Shown piece after piece: positions 1 through 8,474 of a stretch of DNA of 64,000 nucleotides (positions within the stretch are counted from its first letter, which is position 1; each line of letters opens with the position of its first letter). The position numbers and the translations under genes are program-made. The stretch covers positions 1,364,001 to 1,428,000 of the forward strand of contig NZ_AP025472.1 in assembly GCF_024347395.1 (NCBI RefSeq), given 5' to 3'. The notes below the pieces were generated by a model. That model saw only the letters and a program-made list of their open reading frames with translations. It was not told the DNA's origin and searched no databases. The DNA comes from Vibrio cortegadensis. GTDB lineage: Bacteria; Pseudomonadota; Gammaproteobacteria; Enterobacterales; Vibrionaceae.

Positions 1-2309
1 ACAATTTTAACGCTTTCATTATGTTTTAAGTATTTATAAGTAAAGTACCTTGCCACTTTGTCTTCATGTGTGGACAAAATTACTTGCCTATCCTTGAAGT
101 CATTCCTTAGAACTTCTACTAACGACGACATGTTTATATCATCCATGGTTTGCACAGGATCGTCTATCAGAATACAAGAGAAGCGGGAAGAGTATACCCT
201 GTGTAGAGCTAGTGTTAGAGATATCACTATTGCTGAGATCTGTCCTGAACTCATGGTATTAAGAATATCATGGTCGCTTTCCCAATTAGATACTAGTCTT
301 ACATTCTTTAGCTCATCATTACCTGTTGGATCCTTTATAAAGATTCCATGACCTAAGCCAGCTTGGTGAGACTGGAGTATTTTTCCTGAGTAGATATAGA
401 ATGGAATCTCTATCTCTGTAATCAGTTTTTTTCTATATTGTTTTATTTTGCTCTTTACTATCCTAACGAGTACATTGACTTCTGCCTCTGCTTTTTCTTG
501 TAAAGCTATAGCTTTGTTCAACTTAGCTAGTTTCTTTGTTACTTCTTTGAGTGAATTAAAGTAAAGTCCTTTAATATAACGTTTTTTCCTTTCTAGCTGT
601 TCTTCTTGTATCTCTGCAGTTAGAGTTAGATTTGAATCGAAATAGTCAGAATATATGCGGTCAAAAACACCATTAACATTAGTTTCGTAGAATCCATGTG
701 GCGCAGTCCCTACGGCTGAGCGGATACGTTCAGATAGAGTATTGGAGGCTTCTCTAATGTAATTACTACTATCTAATATAGGAAAAGAAGAAGCTAATAG
801 ATCTTCAAAGAGTATGCCTTCTTTTTGAAGCCATTCACGTAAGCTCTTGAACCTGCTTTTTAAGTTTCGTGCTTTAGATAAAGCAAGCAGTTCCTCCGGT
901 GAAGGAGAAGGGTTCTGTTCGATATAATCTGAGCACATTCGTGCTAAAGGTAAAATAAACTTAGTATTAAATGCTTCTCTGGCTTTTAAGAGAAATTTGT
1001 CTTGACCAGACAACTCTTGCTTAAGTAAATGACCATGTTTGGCAATTGCATCGCTGAGAGCTGTGTGGGTTTTGTGGTCGTGACCACATAACAAGCAGGC
1101 AGATTCTTTAGGGACATTGCTGAGATCGGTCTGCATCGCTTTATGGTGGGCGACTAATTCGGAGTATACGGAATTTAAACCTATAGATTTTTTTTCCAAC
1201 TCAATCAACTCGTTTAGTTGATTAATGAAGTTTTTACCATCGTTATATCCTAATAACTCCAATGCGTCATTAAGCAATTTAGTCGTCGTTATGCTTTCTA
1301 GCATGTTAGAAGTTAGTTCAGAAAGAAAGCCTTTTATTAAACTATTGTCATTTGATTTTTTAACATATTTATCGTAACCATCTATACTGTTTACATAGCC
1401 AATAAATAACTGAATAACTTCTCTTTGTGCTATCGCTTTTTCGAACTTTAGATTTCTGATAAAGAAATTCTTGTGTGTTAAAAAACCTTTGATATATTCA
1501 ACTTCTTTCAGTGAGGTATTCAACTTTTCTTCGTTTAGGTCAGAGATGTTTTCTGCGTCCCAAACAACAAGATTATTACTTTTATTTAGCCAAGGTAAAA
1601 TGTAAAAATGTTCATCTGAACTTTCCACGCCTTCACTTGTATCTACATCAATACTATAACGCTCTTTAATCTGATCAATTGTAGATATGTTTTCCCGCTT
1701 TTTATTAGATATTTTCCCTTTGATTTCAACCAGTCGTTTAAGTTTATCATCAGCTTCACGGGTGTTACCAAACAACTGTGCCAGCTCTTCTGCTCGCTGA
1801 GTTTCATTCTTTGATTTAAGAAATCGGGAAGTTTCTTCTTGTTGAACATAATGAAAGAGTAAAAAATCACGTTTAAAATGACTACTATCAAAGTATAGAT
1901 CTAATTGATTCTGACTTGAGGGAGTCAATACGCCATCAATAGATTCATATATATCCCACAATTCTTGGAACTTGGATATTTTCTTGGCGCTATTAGGCAC
2001 GTTTGATTTTAACATCCGAATGAAAATTCTGGAATTTCCGTTATTATCAGTGAATACAAGTTCGATTTTTACATTATCTCTGCCTTTATGAGCAACTACG
2101 ATATCAGTAGGGTTCTGGCGCCCTTCAAGTGAGATCAGGCGCTCTAAGTTTCCTGTTAGACCAAGCTCTATACCATCAAATACAGAAGTTTTTCCGTAAC
2201 CATTGGGACCATCTAGTAGTATTAGACGTTGATCTGAAAAGTTGATCGTGTAAGGCTCTTCTCCAAATATCTTGAAGTTAGTAAATGTAACTTTAGTAAG
2301 TCGAATCAT
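1..2309 (-). CDS. SMC/Rad50-like ATPase of an ABC-three-component system (partial, runs off left edge)
   Basis: The reading frame opens with ATG at 2309 (protein start MIRLTKVTFTNFKIFGEEPY) and stays open for 769 codons to the window edge, so the C-terminus is missing. Visible motifs are a Walker A loop, GPNGYGKTS, near residue 35; a CxxC zinc-hook-like motif (CLLC) in the central coiled-coil part, encoded near 1090-1105; an ABC-signature-like MSSGQ near 250; and a Walker B, CILIDDP, near 165-185, followed by a D-loop and an STHED switch segment. This architecture is that of Rad50/SbcC-type DNA-binding ATPases. Its start overlaps the stop of the upstream gene by ATGA, so the three genes are probably translationally coupled. 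From established knowledge of ABC-3C systems, this would be the ATPase that senses DNA or phage and licenses the effector; that role here is inferred. Confidence 0.8.
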   Translation of the reverse strand, partial: MIRLTKVTFTNFKIFGEEPYTINFSDQRLILLDGPNGYGKTSVFDGIELGLTGNLERLISLEGRQNPTDIVVAHKGRDNVKIELVFTDNNGNSRIFIRMLKSNVPNSAKKISKFQELWDIYESIDGVLTPSSQNQLDLYFDSSHFKRDFLLFHYVQQEETSRFLKSKNETQRAEELAQLFGNTREADDKLKRLVEIKGKISNKKRENISTIDQIKERYSIDVDTSEGVESSDEHFYILPWLNKSNNLVVWDAENISDLNEEKLNTSLKEVEYIKGFLTHKNFFIRNLKFEKAIAQREVIQLFIGYVNSIDGYDKYVKKSNDNSLIKGFLSELTSNMLESITTTKLLNDALELLGYNDGKNFINQLNELIELEKKSIGLNSVYSELVAHHKAMQTDLSNVPKESACLLCGHDHKTHTALSDAIAKHGHLLKQELSGQDKFLLKAREAFNTKFILPLARMCSDYIEQNPSPSPEELLALSKARNLKSRFKSLREWLQKEGILFEDLLASSFPILDSSNYIREASNTLSERIRSAVGTAPHGFYETNVNGVFDRIYSDYFDSNLTLTAEIQEEQLERKKRYIKGLYFNSLKEVTKKLAKLNKAIALQEKAEAEVNVLVRIVKSKIKQYRKKLITEIEIPFYIYSGKILQSHQAGLGHGIFIKDPTGNDELKNVRLVSNWESDHDILNTMSSGQISAIVISLTLALHRVYSSRFSCILIDDPVQTMDDINMSSLVEVLRNDFKDRQVILSTHEDKVARYFTYKYLKHNESVKI

Positions 2310-3019
2310 GAATCCGTTCCCCATATATCTTCTATTTTCTTTTCTATCTCATCTTCTACCCATAGATCACTGCTTTCAGTTAGCTTCTTATAAATACTTA
2401 ATTGATTGGATGAAAAAGAATGTTCGATATCACCTAATAGATTACTCAACTCTTGTTCTTGAGGTAAGTAACTAATAAAAGGAAGTTTCAAAATTATCTT
2501 TAGTATTAGTGAATAGTAATCTTTTTGTTCCTTATTGTTACTTTTGAAGTGAAGAAAGCTCATTCCTCCATTTTGATTTATTATACTATTAATTACACCT
2601 TCGCTTATTTCAGATAACTGATTTTTATCTATATAACTCTGTAAATCTAATAATTCACTATCTGAATAAGTTATTATGTTTTTTTTAAAATTGTACTGAT
2701 CTTCTTCGATCATTAAGAGAGTGTTTCTATCGATCTTGTCTTCTTTGTGGCAAAGAATTAGAGTGCAGTTCTTGGCAAACTCTTGTTCAACTAAACCACT
2801 TGTATTTATTTTATCAAACCAATCTTGAGTGTGAATATCAAGAAACTTTCGAGCTGATTCATCAGACTGATCATTAAGTTTTACGACTAAGAAATATTCT
2901 TGTCGGTGATTCCCCAGATTAGGTTTGAATAGGTTTAGTTCCGCAGAATCCTGGTGTAAAAATACCTCAGTTTCCTGGTATCCATTGCTAATTAAAATTC
3001 GATTTATTAGTTTATTCAT
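2306..3019 (-). CDS. ABC-3C middle-component-like protein
   Basis: A 237-residue soluble protein with no signal peptide or membrane segment. I do not recognise a named fold by sequence alone. Its size and its position between an SMC-like ATPase gene and a nuclease-like gene, with ATGA overlaps at both ends (3016-3019 and 2306-2309), match the middle component of ABC-three-component systems. It is rich in Asn, Ser, Leu and Ile and strongly AT-biased, like the rest of the operon and unlike the core genes from ihfA onward. Its function is unknown; in ABC-3C systems the middle component is thought to connect the ATPase with the effector. Confidence 0.55.
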   Translation of the reverse strand: MNKLINRILISNGYQETEVFLHQDSAELNLFKPNLGNHRQEYFLVVKLNDQSDESARKFLDIHTQDWFDKINTSGLVEQEFAKNCTLILCHKEDKIDRNTLLMIEEDQYNFKKNIITYSDSELLDLQSYIDKNQLSEISEGVINSIINQNGGMSFLHFKSNNKEQKDYYSLILKIILKLPFISYLPQEQELSNLLGDIEHSFSSNQLSIYKKLTESSDLWVEDEIEKKIEDIWGTDS

Positions 3020-4446
3020 GAGCTTAGTGCCACCTTAACATTTGATATTGGAACTAAAGATATGTCAGTTAACATATCATCTCTCTTAGAGCGAGGATCG
3101 TCATCCTCTCCAATTGGAGCTTCAGTATGAGTCAATGTTTTAGGTGAAAATACGTGAACATCTGGACCATCATAGATAATATTTTCAATTTCAAAGAGAA
3201 ATTCCCACATATTGCTGTTTGATATTATTTGCCTCTCTATATAGGCAATTGGTACACCTACCATTATTGTACTGGGAAGAAATCGTTTAATGGGCAAAGA
3301 TGTTGTTTTATACAACATTTGACACTTCTCTTTTATATTGGATATACAATTATAATCTAACTCATGTAATATTTTTAGAAGTACAAATCTAATACCATTT
3401 TTATCAACATTTATAGCGTTGTCAGTATTATTTAGTTCTTGTAGATTTATATGTGGACAAAAGTGCCTGTAGTAGGTCCATAGCTCCAATGCACCTAGGC
3501 TCAAAAGAATATTCTTTGATTCTTTCAAATTACATTTATCACCAACTTCCTGGTATAAGGTTGGATCGTTTATGTATTCATCCATCAAATATGCAAACTG
3601 ATCTTTAAATGCGTATGATAGATATTGTAGACCGATGCCCTCGTGATCCTGAGTCACGGCCTCGATAATTTCAACAAAGCCAATAGATAATTTATCAGTA
3701 CTTTGTTTAGCTTTGTGTCTATCTATTATGTAACTATCTATTATTCCCAAGAAGTGGTGTAACGTTTTCTGAATACGTTCTGGGGTATTGACTAAGTTCC
3801 TTGATGACAACAATTTCGATATTTCGGATTTAATTTTTAGGTTTATCGAACTAAGGTCGCAATAGCTATTTCCGTCATCGTAGATATACGCCTCTAAACG
3901 TGAGATTGCATTGTTTTGATTTTTAACTATTCTGTCTAGTTCAGAGGATATATTTGATGCTGAGTAACTAGGAAACGCAGAACGGATTATCGATGAGGGC
4001 TTTGGTCTATTTGATGTGTTAGATACTGCCTTTTCAATATAACTATCACCTGTTTTGGGGTTTGCTAATCTATACTCATCAATAATTGATTGAATGTCAT
4101 CTCTTAACGAATCAATTATGTTCGTAAAATCAGTCTTCGGATTTACCTGCTTCCACGTGTGGATTTTTCCTAGTACATTTGGTTGTTTTGATAACTCTAA
4201 AGTAATTTCCAACAACGCATCTGAATATTTGCTGTATGAAGAAGTGTTATAAGCTTTCACTTGATGAAAGGAAACAAAGTTACCGCTATCACGTATCTCA
4301 AAATCTTCGTTGTCCTCTAGCACCAAGCTCAGATTTGAGAAATCGGTGTTTAACGGAAGAGAATTGATTTGTCGTAAAGTGTAGTAAAGAGCCACCTTTC
4401 CTTGATAGTTAAAGCCACTCCAAGATGGTGATGCATCAAAAGCCAT
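3016..4446 (-). CDS. ABC-3C effector-like protein with PD-(D/E)XK-type nuclease-like N-terminus
   Basis: A 476-residue protein and first gene of the leftward operon. The N-terminus carries the pattern SGFNYQGKVAL, then an acidic cluster LEDNEDFEI (about residues 43-51), then HQVKAY (61-66). This E...D-F...Q-x-K arrangement resembles the PD-(D/E)XK nuclease fold of Cap4/DUF4297-type defence effectors and of ABC-3C proteins that begin with a GF-YQ motif. The long C-terminal part has no motif I recognise and probably mediates contact with the other two components. The ATG at 4446 is followed by a compact frame and overlaps the next start by ATGA. Nuclease activity is inferred from motif spacing only. 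Confidence 0.6.
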   Translation of the reverse strand: MAFDASPSWSGFNYQGKVALYYTLRQINSLPLNTDFSNLSLVLEDNEDFEIRDSGNFVSFHQVKAYNTSSYSKYSDALLEITLELSKQPNVLGKIHTWKQVNPKTDFTNIIDSLRDDIQSIIDEYRLANPKTGDSYIEKAVSNTSNRPKPSSIIRSAFPSYSASNISSELDRIVKNQNNAISRLEAYIYDDGNSYCDLSSINLKIKSEISKLLSSRNLVNTPERIQKTLHHFLGIIDSYIIDRHKAKQSTDKLSIGFVEIIEAVTQDHEGIGLQYLSYAFKDQFAYLMDEYINDPTLYQEVGDKCNLKESKNILLSLGALELWTYYRHFCPHINLQELNNTDNAINVDKNGIRFVLLKILHELDYNCISNIKEKCQMLYKTTSLPIKRFLPSTIMVGVPIAYIERQIISNSNMWEFLFEIENIIYDGPDVHVFSPKTLTHTEAPIGEDDDPRSKRDDMLTDISLVPISNVKVALSS

Positions 4447-4964
4447 CTAAGGACTCCCATGTCACTGTGTATGAAACGAATCTGTGGTGATAACATTTTG
4501 TTAAGTGTTATTTTCTTTAAGCTGTATCGCTTAGACCTTCACAACTATGACTATAATCACCACTGAACTTGCGCATGAATATAACACGAGACACATACTT
4601 CAAAATTTGACTTACTCCCTATTATGCTCATTGAAAAGTAATAAAAGGTCGAATCTTCAGTTAGTTGAAAGCAGTTACTTCAATCAACGAAACTTAAGTA
4701 TATGCTTTGAAACGTTGAATTGAGTGTATTATGCCTGATCATTCTTTTTTAGGCTGTCAGTCATTGGTTGGTCTTGTCTCTTGCTTGTGATGTTGATGTT
4801 TGATCAAGAGTATTCTTATTGGATTACCAAAAGGTACACTACGAATTATATAAGTGAGAGTAGGAAGCATGACTTGACCCGCCTACAACTTCACACTTTA
4901 TAGTGACTATATTGATTGAGAGGGGCGCTTTCTGTGTTCCCTCTAAAGTAAGTAGAGAGACACT
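4447..4964. other. Intergenic region between divergent genes
   Basis: This 518-bp AT-rich stretch separates the leftward ABC-3C-like operon from a rightward small secreted-protein gene. No ORF with a credible start was found. It must hold divergent promoters, but I cannot place them with confidence. The segment from about 4882 is the upstream half of a sequence that recurs, decayed, at 5578-5702. Confidence 0.5.
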
Positions 4965-5207
4965 ATGAAACGTTTAATTCTAAACATCACACTCTTTGTA
5001 TTCATGGCACTTGGTAGCATTAATGCCATGGCTCATGATTCAACGGTTAAGTACGGTATTGCTATATCTCACGATGGTGAGCAAATTGCGTATGGCAAAA
5101 ACGGGAGCGGGGAGAAGGCGCTGATCTTGCCTTTAGCAACAAAATCGCTACTACGTTCTGCCCCTGATAGTGATAGAATCCCCGCATCAGAACTATCGAG
5201 AAACTAG
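4965..5207 (+). CDS. Small secreted protein with signal peptide
   Basis: An 80-residue ORF starting MKRLILNITLFVFMALGSIN, followed by AMAHDS. This is a typical Sec signal peptide with a predicted cleavage after AMA, leaving a mature peptide of about 55 residues. A purine-rich Shine-Dalgarno (AGAGAG) precedes the ATG. I do not recognise a family. The next ORF starts 13 bp downstream and could be co-transcribed. Its promoter and signal-peptide region has a decayed second copy at 5578-5702, showing that this locus was once duplicated. It may be a shortened relic of a longer secreted protein. Confidence 0.5.
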   Translation: MKRLILNITLFVFMALGSINAMAHDSTVKYGIAISHDGEQIAYGKNGSGEKALILPLATKSLLRSAPDSDRIPASELSRN

Positions 5208-5220
5208 GTATTTATCAACA

Positions 5221-5559
5221 ATGTTTATCCATCATGTAAACGACATCGACTGGCTGGTGATTACAGCTTTTGAAGAACTAAAACCGATGTTTATCGAAGA
5301 TGCAGGCCCAATCCCATCTTACTTCTCTATTAGCAGTGAATTGAGCCTGATTGATCAAGCTAAACGCAGCTATGGATTTTTGCCTACACTCCGTGGTGTG
5401 ATCACCGATACTGGTACATATCAAAGCAAAGATCTTGATGAAGATTTAAACCCACAACTTGCCTGCCTAGTTGAAGGGCGTGGTCGGGTGTTTATCTATC
5501 ACGGTGACTATGTGGCTTTTGTGGATGACGAGCAAACCTTTATAACCCGAATGGACTGA
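5221..5559 (+). CDS. Hypothetical protein, 112 residues
   Basis: The ORF begins MFIHHVNDIDWLVITAFEEL and shows ordinary coding character (mixed hydrophobic and acidic residues, no low-complexity runs). The ATG at 5221 is preferred over an upstream in-frame start at 5170, which would overlap the preceding gene, although the Shine-Dalgarno is weak (AGG 14 bases upstream). It lacks a signal peptide. I do not recognise a family. It follows the small secreted-protein gene by 13 bp, so the two may form an operon or be fragments of one ancestral gene. Confidence 0.5.
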   Translation: MFIHHVNDIDWLVITAFEELKPMFIEDAGPIPSYFSISSELSLIDQAKRSYGFLPTLRGVITDTGTYQSKDLDEDLNPQLACLVEGRGRVFIYHGDYVAFVDDEQTFITRMD

Positions 5560-5577
5560 AATCGGCATCCCAACCAG

Positions 5578-5702
5578 TCTACAACTTCATACTTTATAGT
5601 GGCTATATTGATTGAGAGGGCGCTTTCTCTGCTCCCTCCAAAACATCACACTCTTGGTATACCTGAGGCATGGTAGCATGAGCGCCATAAGTCATGGTTT
5701 AA
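5578..5702 (+). pseudogene. Decayed duplicate of the 4882-5050 promoter/signal-peptide region
   Basis: This segment aligns with about 4883-5050. Both carry a near-identical stretch through TATATTGATTGAGAGG and the purine/pyrimidine-rich run after it. The copy then lacks about 30 bp that hold the Shine-Dalgarno and start codon, and resumes with AAACATCACACTCTT followed by a diverged version of the signal-peptide codons. It has no start codon and no open frame, so it is a dead copy of the small secreted-protein gene. Confidence 0.65.
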
Positions 5703-5730
5703 ATGCTCAGCTCGGTACTACAACACAGAA

Positions 5731-5922
5731 CTAACGAGATGCTTTGTTCTTTTTAAGGTACTTGAACCCAGCCCAGATGAGATAACTCACAACGCCGACG
5801 ATGAGTGCTGAACGAATCAGAATAGGGGCGTCATGCTCAAGTTGAGTGGCATGAGGAACAATACTGGCAAACAACCGACTCGTAAAAAATAGCCCCATTA
5901 CTAACATAACAATTTTATTCAT
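5731..5922 (-). CDS. Small inner-membrane protein
   Basis: A 63-residue ORF with two hydrophobic stretches: residues 3-20 (IVMLVMGLFFTSRLFASIV) and residues 37-54 (SALIVGVVSYLIWAGFKYL), ending in a Lys-rich tail. The first may be a signal anchor. A GGGGGAAAGG-type Shine-Dalgarno precedes the ATG on the minus strand. The family is not recognised. It is oriented opposite to its neighbours and is probably a single-gene unit. Confidence 0.45.
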   Translation of the reverse strand: MNKIVMLVMGLFFTSRLFASIVPHATQLEHDAPILIRSALIVGVVSYLIWAGFKYLKKNKASR

Positions 5923-6406
5923 GTGACCTTTCCCCCTAATCGACTTGTTGTACAGAACAAACTGCTAATGAATTCACTCATAACGAAGTCTTTATTGTTC
6001 TGCATGGAAAGCAAAGAATGCGCCTCTCAAGCGTGGTCGTCAACGCGATATCAGCCAAAAGTAGGTAAGCTTAATTTTCATTTTTGGAACTAATAAGCAC
6101 CAAAACTGGAAATTAAAAGGGAGAGAGTGTGAAAACTGAGTCGATGTGATTGGTGATAAATGGAGCGCATGGTGACAGTGATTCGACCGATGTTTATGAG
6201 ATCAGTGAGATATTGATCTTAAAAGCAACGTTTAGGTAAGTATTTTTATATCTATTCATTAACATTTTTTGATCACAGTTTGATAATTGTATTAACCCTA
6301 TTTTTTAAGTGGCCTCTATATGCAATAGTAATAGTAGTTCAACACATAGTGTGACCGTAACTTTTGAATTTGAGAATAAACATAAATATGAAAATAGGTT
6401 GGTTAT
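5923..6406. other. Intergenic region upstream of the HD-GYP gene
   Basis: These 484 bp contain no convincing ORF. The last 170 bp become very AT-rich and probably contain the promoter of the HD-GYP gene; a precise site cannot be assigned. Confidence 0.4.
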
Positions 6407-7537
6407 ATGTTTGATTACCAGCGACTAAATTATGTTGCGAACACAGAACAAGAACTATCATCGATATTCACGCAGATATTTAAACTTTCAAAAGAGACTT
6501 ACCAAAACCTTTCTCGCTTCTCTGTGACGCTGGTTGATGACGATCAGTTAGCGAATTTTTTTGTTTTAGACTCGCTAGAGGGCTCTTCAACCAACGATCT
6601 GTATAAAAAAGTGCTATCACTTAGGTCGAGTTTAACTTGTGTCGTTACAGAGCAAAATGTCCGTGTTGTGAGCGACTTAAAACGGTTGAATCAGAATGAT
6701 CGAACCGTAAAACTTCTTCAGATAGGGCACCGAAGCAGTTACACATCACCGTTAATTTATGACGGGAAAACGATTGGTGTTCTATTTATCAATGCAGACA
6801 CAGAGAGCTATTTCGATTGTCAAAAACTTCAACGAGATTGTGCATTTATATCGCAGGTTGTTAACGGCCTTATACTTAAGCACTGTGAGCGTCAGCATCA
6901 TCTTCGGTCTGCACTCGCGATTGCATTAAACATTGGGCATGCGCGGGATCCGGAGACAAAAGAGCACTTGATTCGAATGGGAAAGTACAGTGAACTGCTG
7001 GCAAGGTTGTTGGCGGACACTCATCCAATCGACAATAGATTTATTCATTTAATCGCTCATTACGCTCCTTTTCACGATATTGGCAAATACAAAATTCCAG
7101 ATGATGTACTTTTTAGTGATAAACGATTTTCATCCAATGACAGAAAAATAATGTCAAAGCACACAATATATGGTGTTGAAATTATAGATGAAGTGCTTTG
7201 TTACATAGATAAAGATTGGGTGATGGGAAGCGATATGGGTCTACTCAAAAACATTATTCGACATCATCACGAACGCTATGATGGCAGTGGAAGCCCTGAC
7301 AATTTGTCGGGCACAAACATTCCATTGGAGTCCAGAATTGTCACTTTAGCGGATGTGTTTGATGCACTATTGAGTAAGAGAGCTTATAAGGAGGCGTGGT
7401 CAATGGAAGGTGTAATTGCTTACATAAAAGAGAACAGTGGCTTACTTTTTGATCCCGAATGCGTTGATTTGCTTTTAGATAACCTAGACCAGTTTGTCGC
7501 GATTAGAGATAAAAACAGAGATGCAATTGGCGGATAG
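6407..7537 (+). CDS. GAF and HD-GYP domain protein, probable cyclic-di-GMP phosphodiesterase
   Basis: The 376-residue protein has an N-terminal GAF-like sensor (about residues 10-155) and a C-terminal HD-GYP domain (about 165-370). The metal-binding HD lies in HDIGK (223-227), followed by HHHERYDGSG (286-295), and the domain ends with the typical ADVFDAL and KRAYKEAW stretch. The diagnostic GYP triplet reads GSP (295-297), a conservative departure seen in some family members. HD-GYP enzymes hydrolyse cyclic-di-GMP to pGpG or GMP, so this is likely a cytosolic signal-degrading enzyme controlled by a small ligand or redox cue. It stands alone on the plus strand. Confidence 0.85.
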   Translation: MFDYQRLNYVANTEQELSSIFTQIFKLSKETYQNLSRFSVTLVDDDQLANFFVLDSLEGSSTNDLYKKVLSLRSSLTCVVTEQNVRVVSDLKRLNQNDRTVKLLQIGHRSSYTSPLIYDGKTIGVLFINADTESYFDCQKLQRDCAFISQVVNGLILKHCERQHHLRSALAIALNIGHARDPETKEHLIRMGKYSELLARLLADTHPIDNRFIHLIAHYAPFHDIGKYKIPDDVLFSDKRFSSNDRKIMSKHTIYGVEIIDEVLCYIDKDWVMGSDMGLLKNIIRHHHERYDGSGSPDNLSGTNIPLESRIVTLADVFDALLSKRAYKEAWSMEGVIAYIKENSGLLFDPECVDLLLDNLDQFVAIRDKNRDAIGG

Positions 7538-8052
7538 CACGATGGGTTTGGTGTTACGAAGTATCGCGATAACTCAATGGGTTAAAGGTAGACGGTATGC
7601 TTGGAATATTTGTTCTCTTCGGGGGATAATATTGAGCATCAAAATGACTTATTCATGTTATGCAACTATTTCAGTGTGACCAATTGAGTATGCACTTTGA
7701 GTGTTCAACATACTGATTTTAGTAACTATTTATGAGTAAATACACAAATTGACAAAATTTTTAAGCGATCTATCAAATAGAGTTTTGTACTGATTATTTT
7801 GTTATTTCTGAATTTAAATTCCGCAGTTGTCTATTTTTTGACTTTTGATGTGCTTTTTGTGCTCATTGTACCGAATTCTTATCTGTTTGATTTATATGAT
7901 GTATATCTAGATGGACTGAAAAAAGTTGGCGAAAATCAGAAGCTTGGCATACACTTTCCAAGTAAAGCCGATATGTTGTTGATTGGCTAAGTGAAATGCT
8001 TTGGCGCTACTAATTAAGTAGCAATGTTTAACACACCTTTGAGGATAGTTTT
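7538..8052. other. Intergenic region upstream of ihfA
   Basis: These 515 bp hold no gene I trust. A 63-codon frame from a TTG at 7799 lacks a Shine-Dalgarno and is rich in Phe, Leu and Val, so it is probably chance. A possible -35 (TTGACA, 7749-7754) with a weak -10 near 7771 could drive transcription toward ihfA. The pheST genes that normally precede ihfA are absent here. Confidence 0.4.
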
Positions 8053-8349
8053 ATGGCGCTCACAAAGGCCGATTTGGCTGAAAACTTGTTTGAAAAACTT
8101 GGATACAGTAAGCGGGATGCCAAGGAAACGGTTGAAGTGTTTTTTGAAGAAGTTCGTAAAGCACTCGAAAGTGGCGAACAGGTTAAACTTTCTGGTTTTG
8201 GTAACTTTGATCTTCGTGAAAAAAGCGAACGTCCGGGCCGAAATCCAAAAACCGGAGAAGACATTCCAATTACTGCTCGCCGTGTAGTTACTTTTAGACC
8301 TGGGCAGAAATTAAAAGCTCGCGTTGAAGACATTAAGTTAGATAAGTAA
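8053..8349 (+). CDS. ihfA: Integration host factor subunit alpha
   Basis: The 98-residue protein starts MALTKADLAENLFEKLGYSK and contains the diagnostic HU/IHF DNA-binding arm with RPGRNPKTGEDIPI (about 60-73) and ARRVVTFRPGQKLK. It is close to E. coli IhfA over its whole length, and the arm pattern distinguishes the alpha subunit from beta and from HU. It forms a heterodimer with IhfB that sharply bends DNA and assists recombination, replication initiation and transcription, including phage integrase reactions. A GAGG Shine-Dalgarno lies upstream. In gammaproteobacteria it is usually downstream of pheT, but not in this window. Two hairpin terminators follow. Confidence 0.97.
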   Translation: MALTKADLAENLFEKLGYSKRDAKETVEVFFEEVRKALESGEQVKLSGFGNFDLREKSERPGRNPKTGEDIPITARRVVTFRPGQKLKARVEDIKLDK

Positions 8350-8366
8350 GCTACGCCCAAGCAATT

Positions 8367-8390
8367 GACCACGCCTCGCGTGGTCTTTTT
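8367..8390 (+). terminator. Rho-independent terminator after ihfA
   Basis: An inverted repeat, GACCACGC / GCGTGGTC, with a short loop is followed directly by TTTTT, 18 bp after the ihfA stop codon. Confidence 0.85.
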
Positions 8391-8411
8391 GTATCTAATG
8401 AATCAAATTAA

Positions 8412-8437
8412 AAAGGCACGCTGATTAGCGTGCCTTT
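8412..8437. terminator. Bidirectional hairpin between ihfA and relV
   Basis: The inverted repeat AAAGGCACGCT / AGCGTGCCTTT lies between two convergent genes. It has an A-run on the left and a weak T-run on the right, so it can serve as the relV terminator and as a second stop for ihfA. Confidence 0.75.
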
Positions 8438-8474
8438 GTCGTTGTAGCGTTTAAGCAAGTATTGTTAGCCGTGA

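Noticed and set aside
7494..7679. 61-codon ORF overlapping the end of the HD-GYP gene
   Set aside because: Out-of-frame continuation over a coding end, no Shine-Dalgarno, Arg/Ser/Ile-rich composition.
7799..7990. 63-codon ORF upstream of ihfA
   Set aside because: TTG start without a Shine-Dalgarno, AT-driven hydrophobic composition, no context.
8028..8372. 114-codon minus-strand ORF opposite ihfA
   Set aside because: It lies entirely antisense to a highly conserved gene, and has Ser/Arg/Leu-rich shadow composition.
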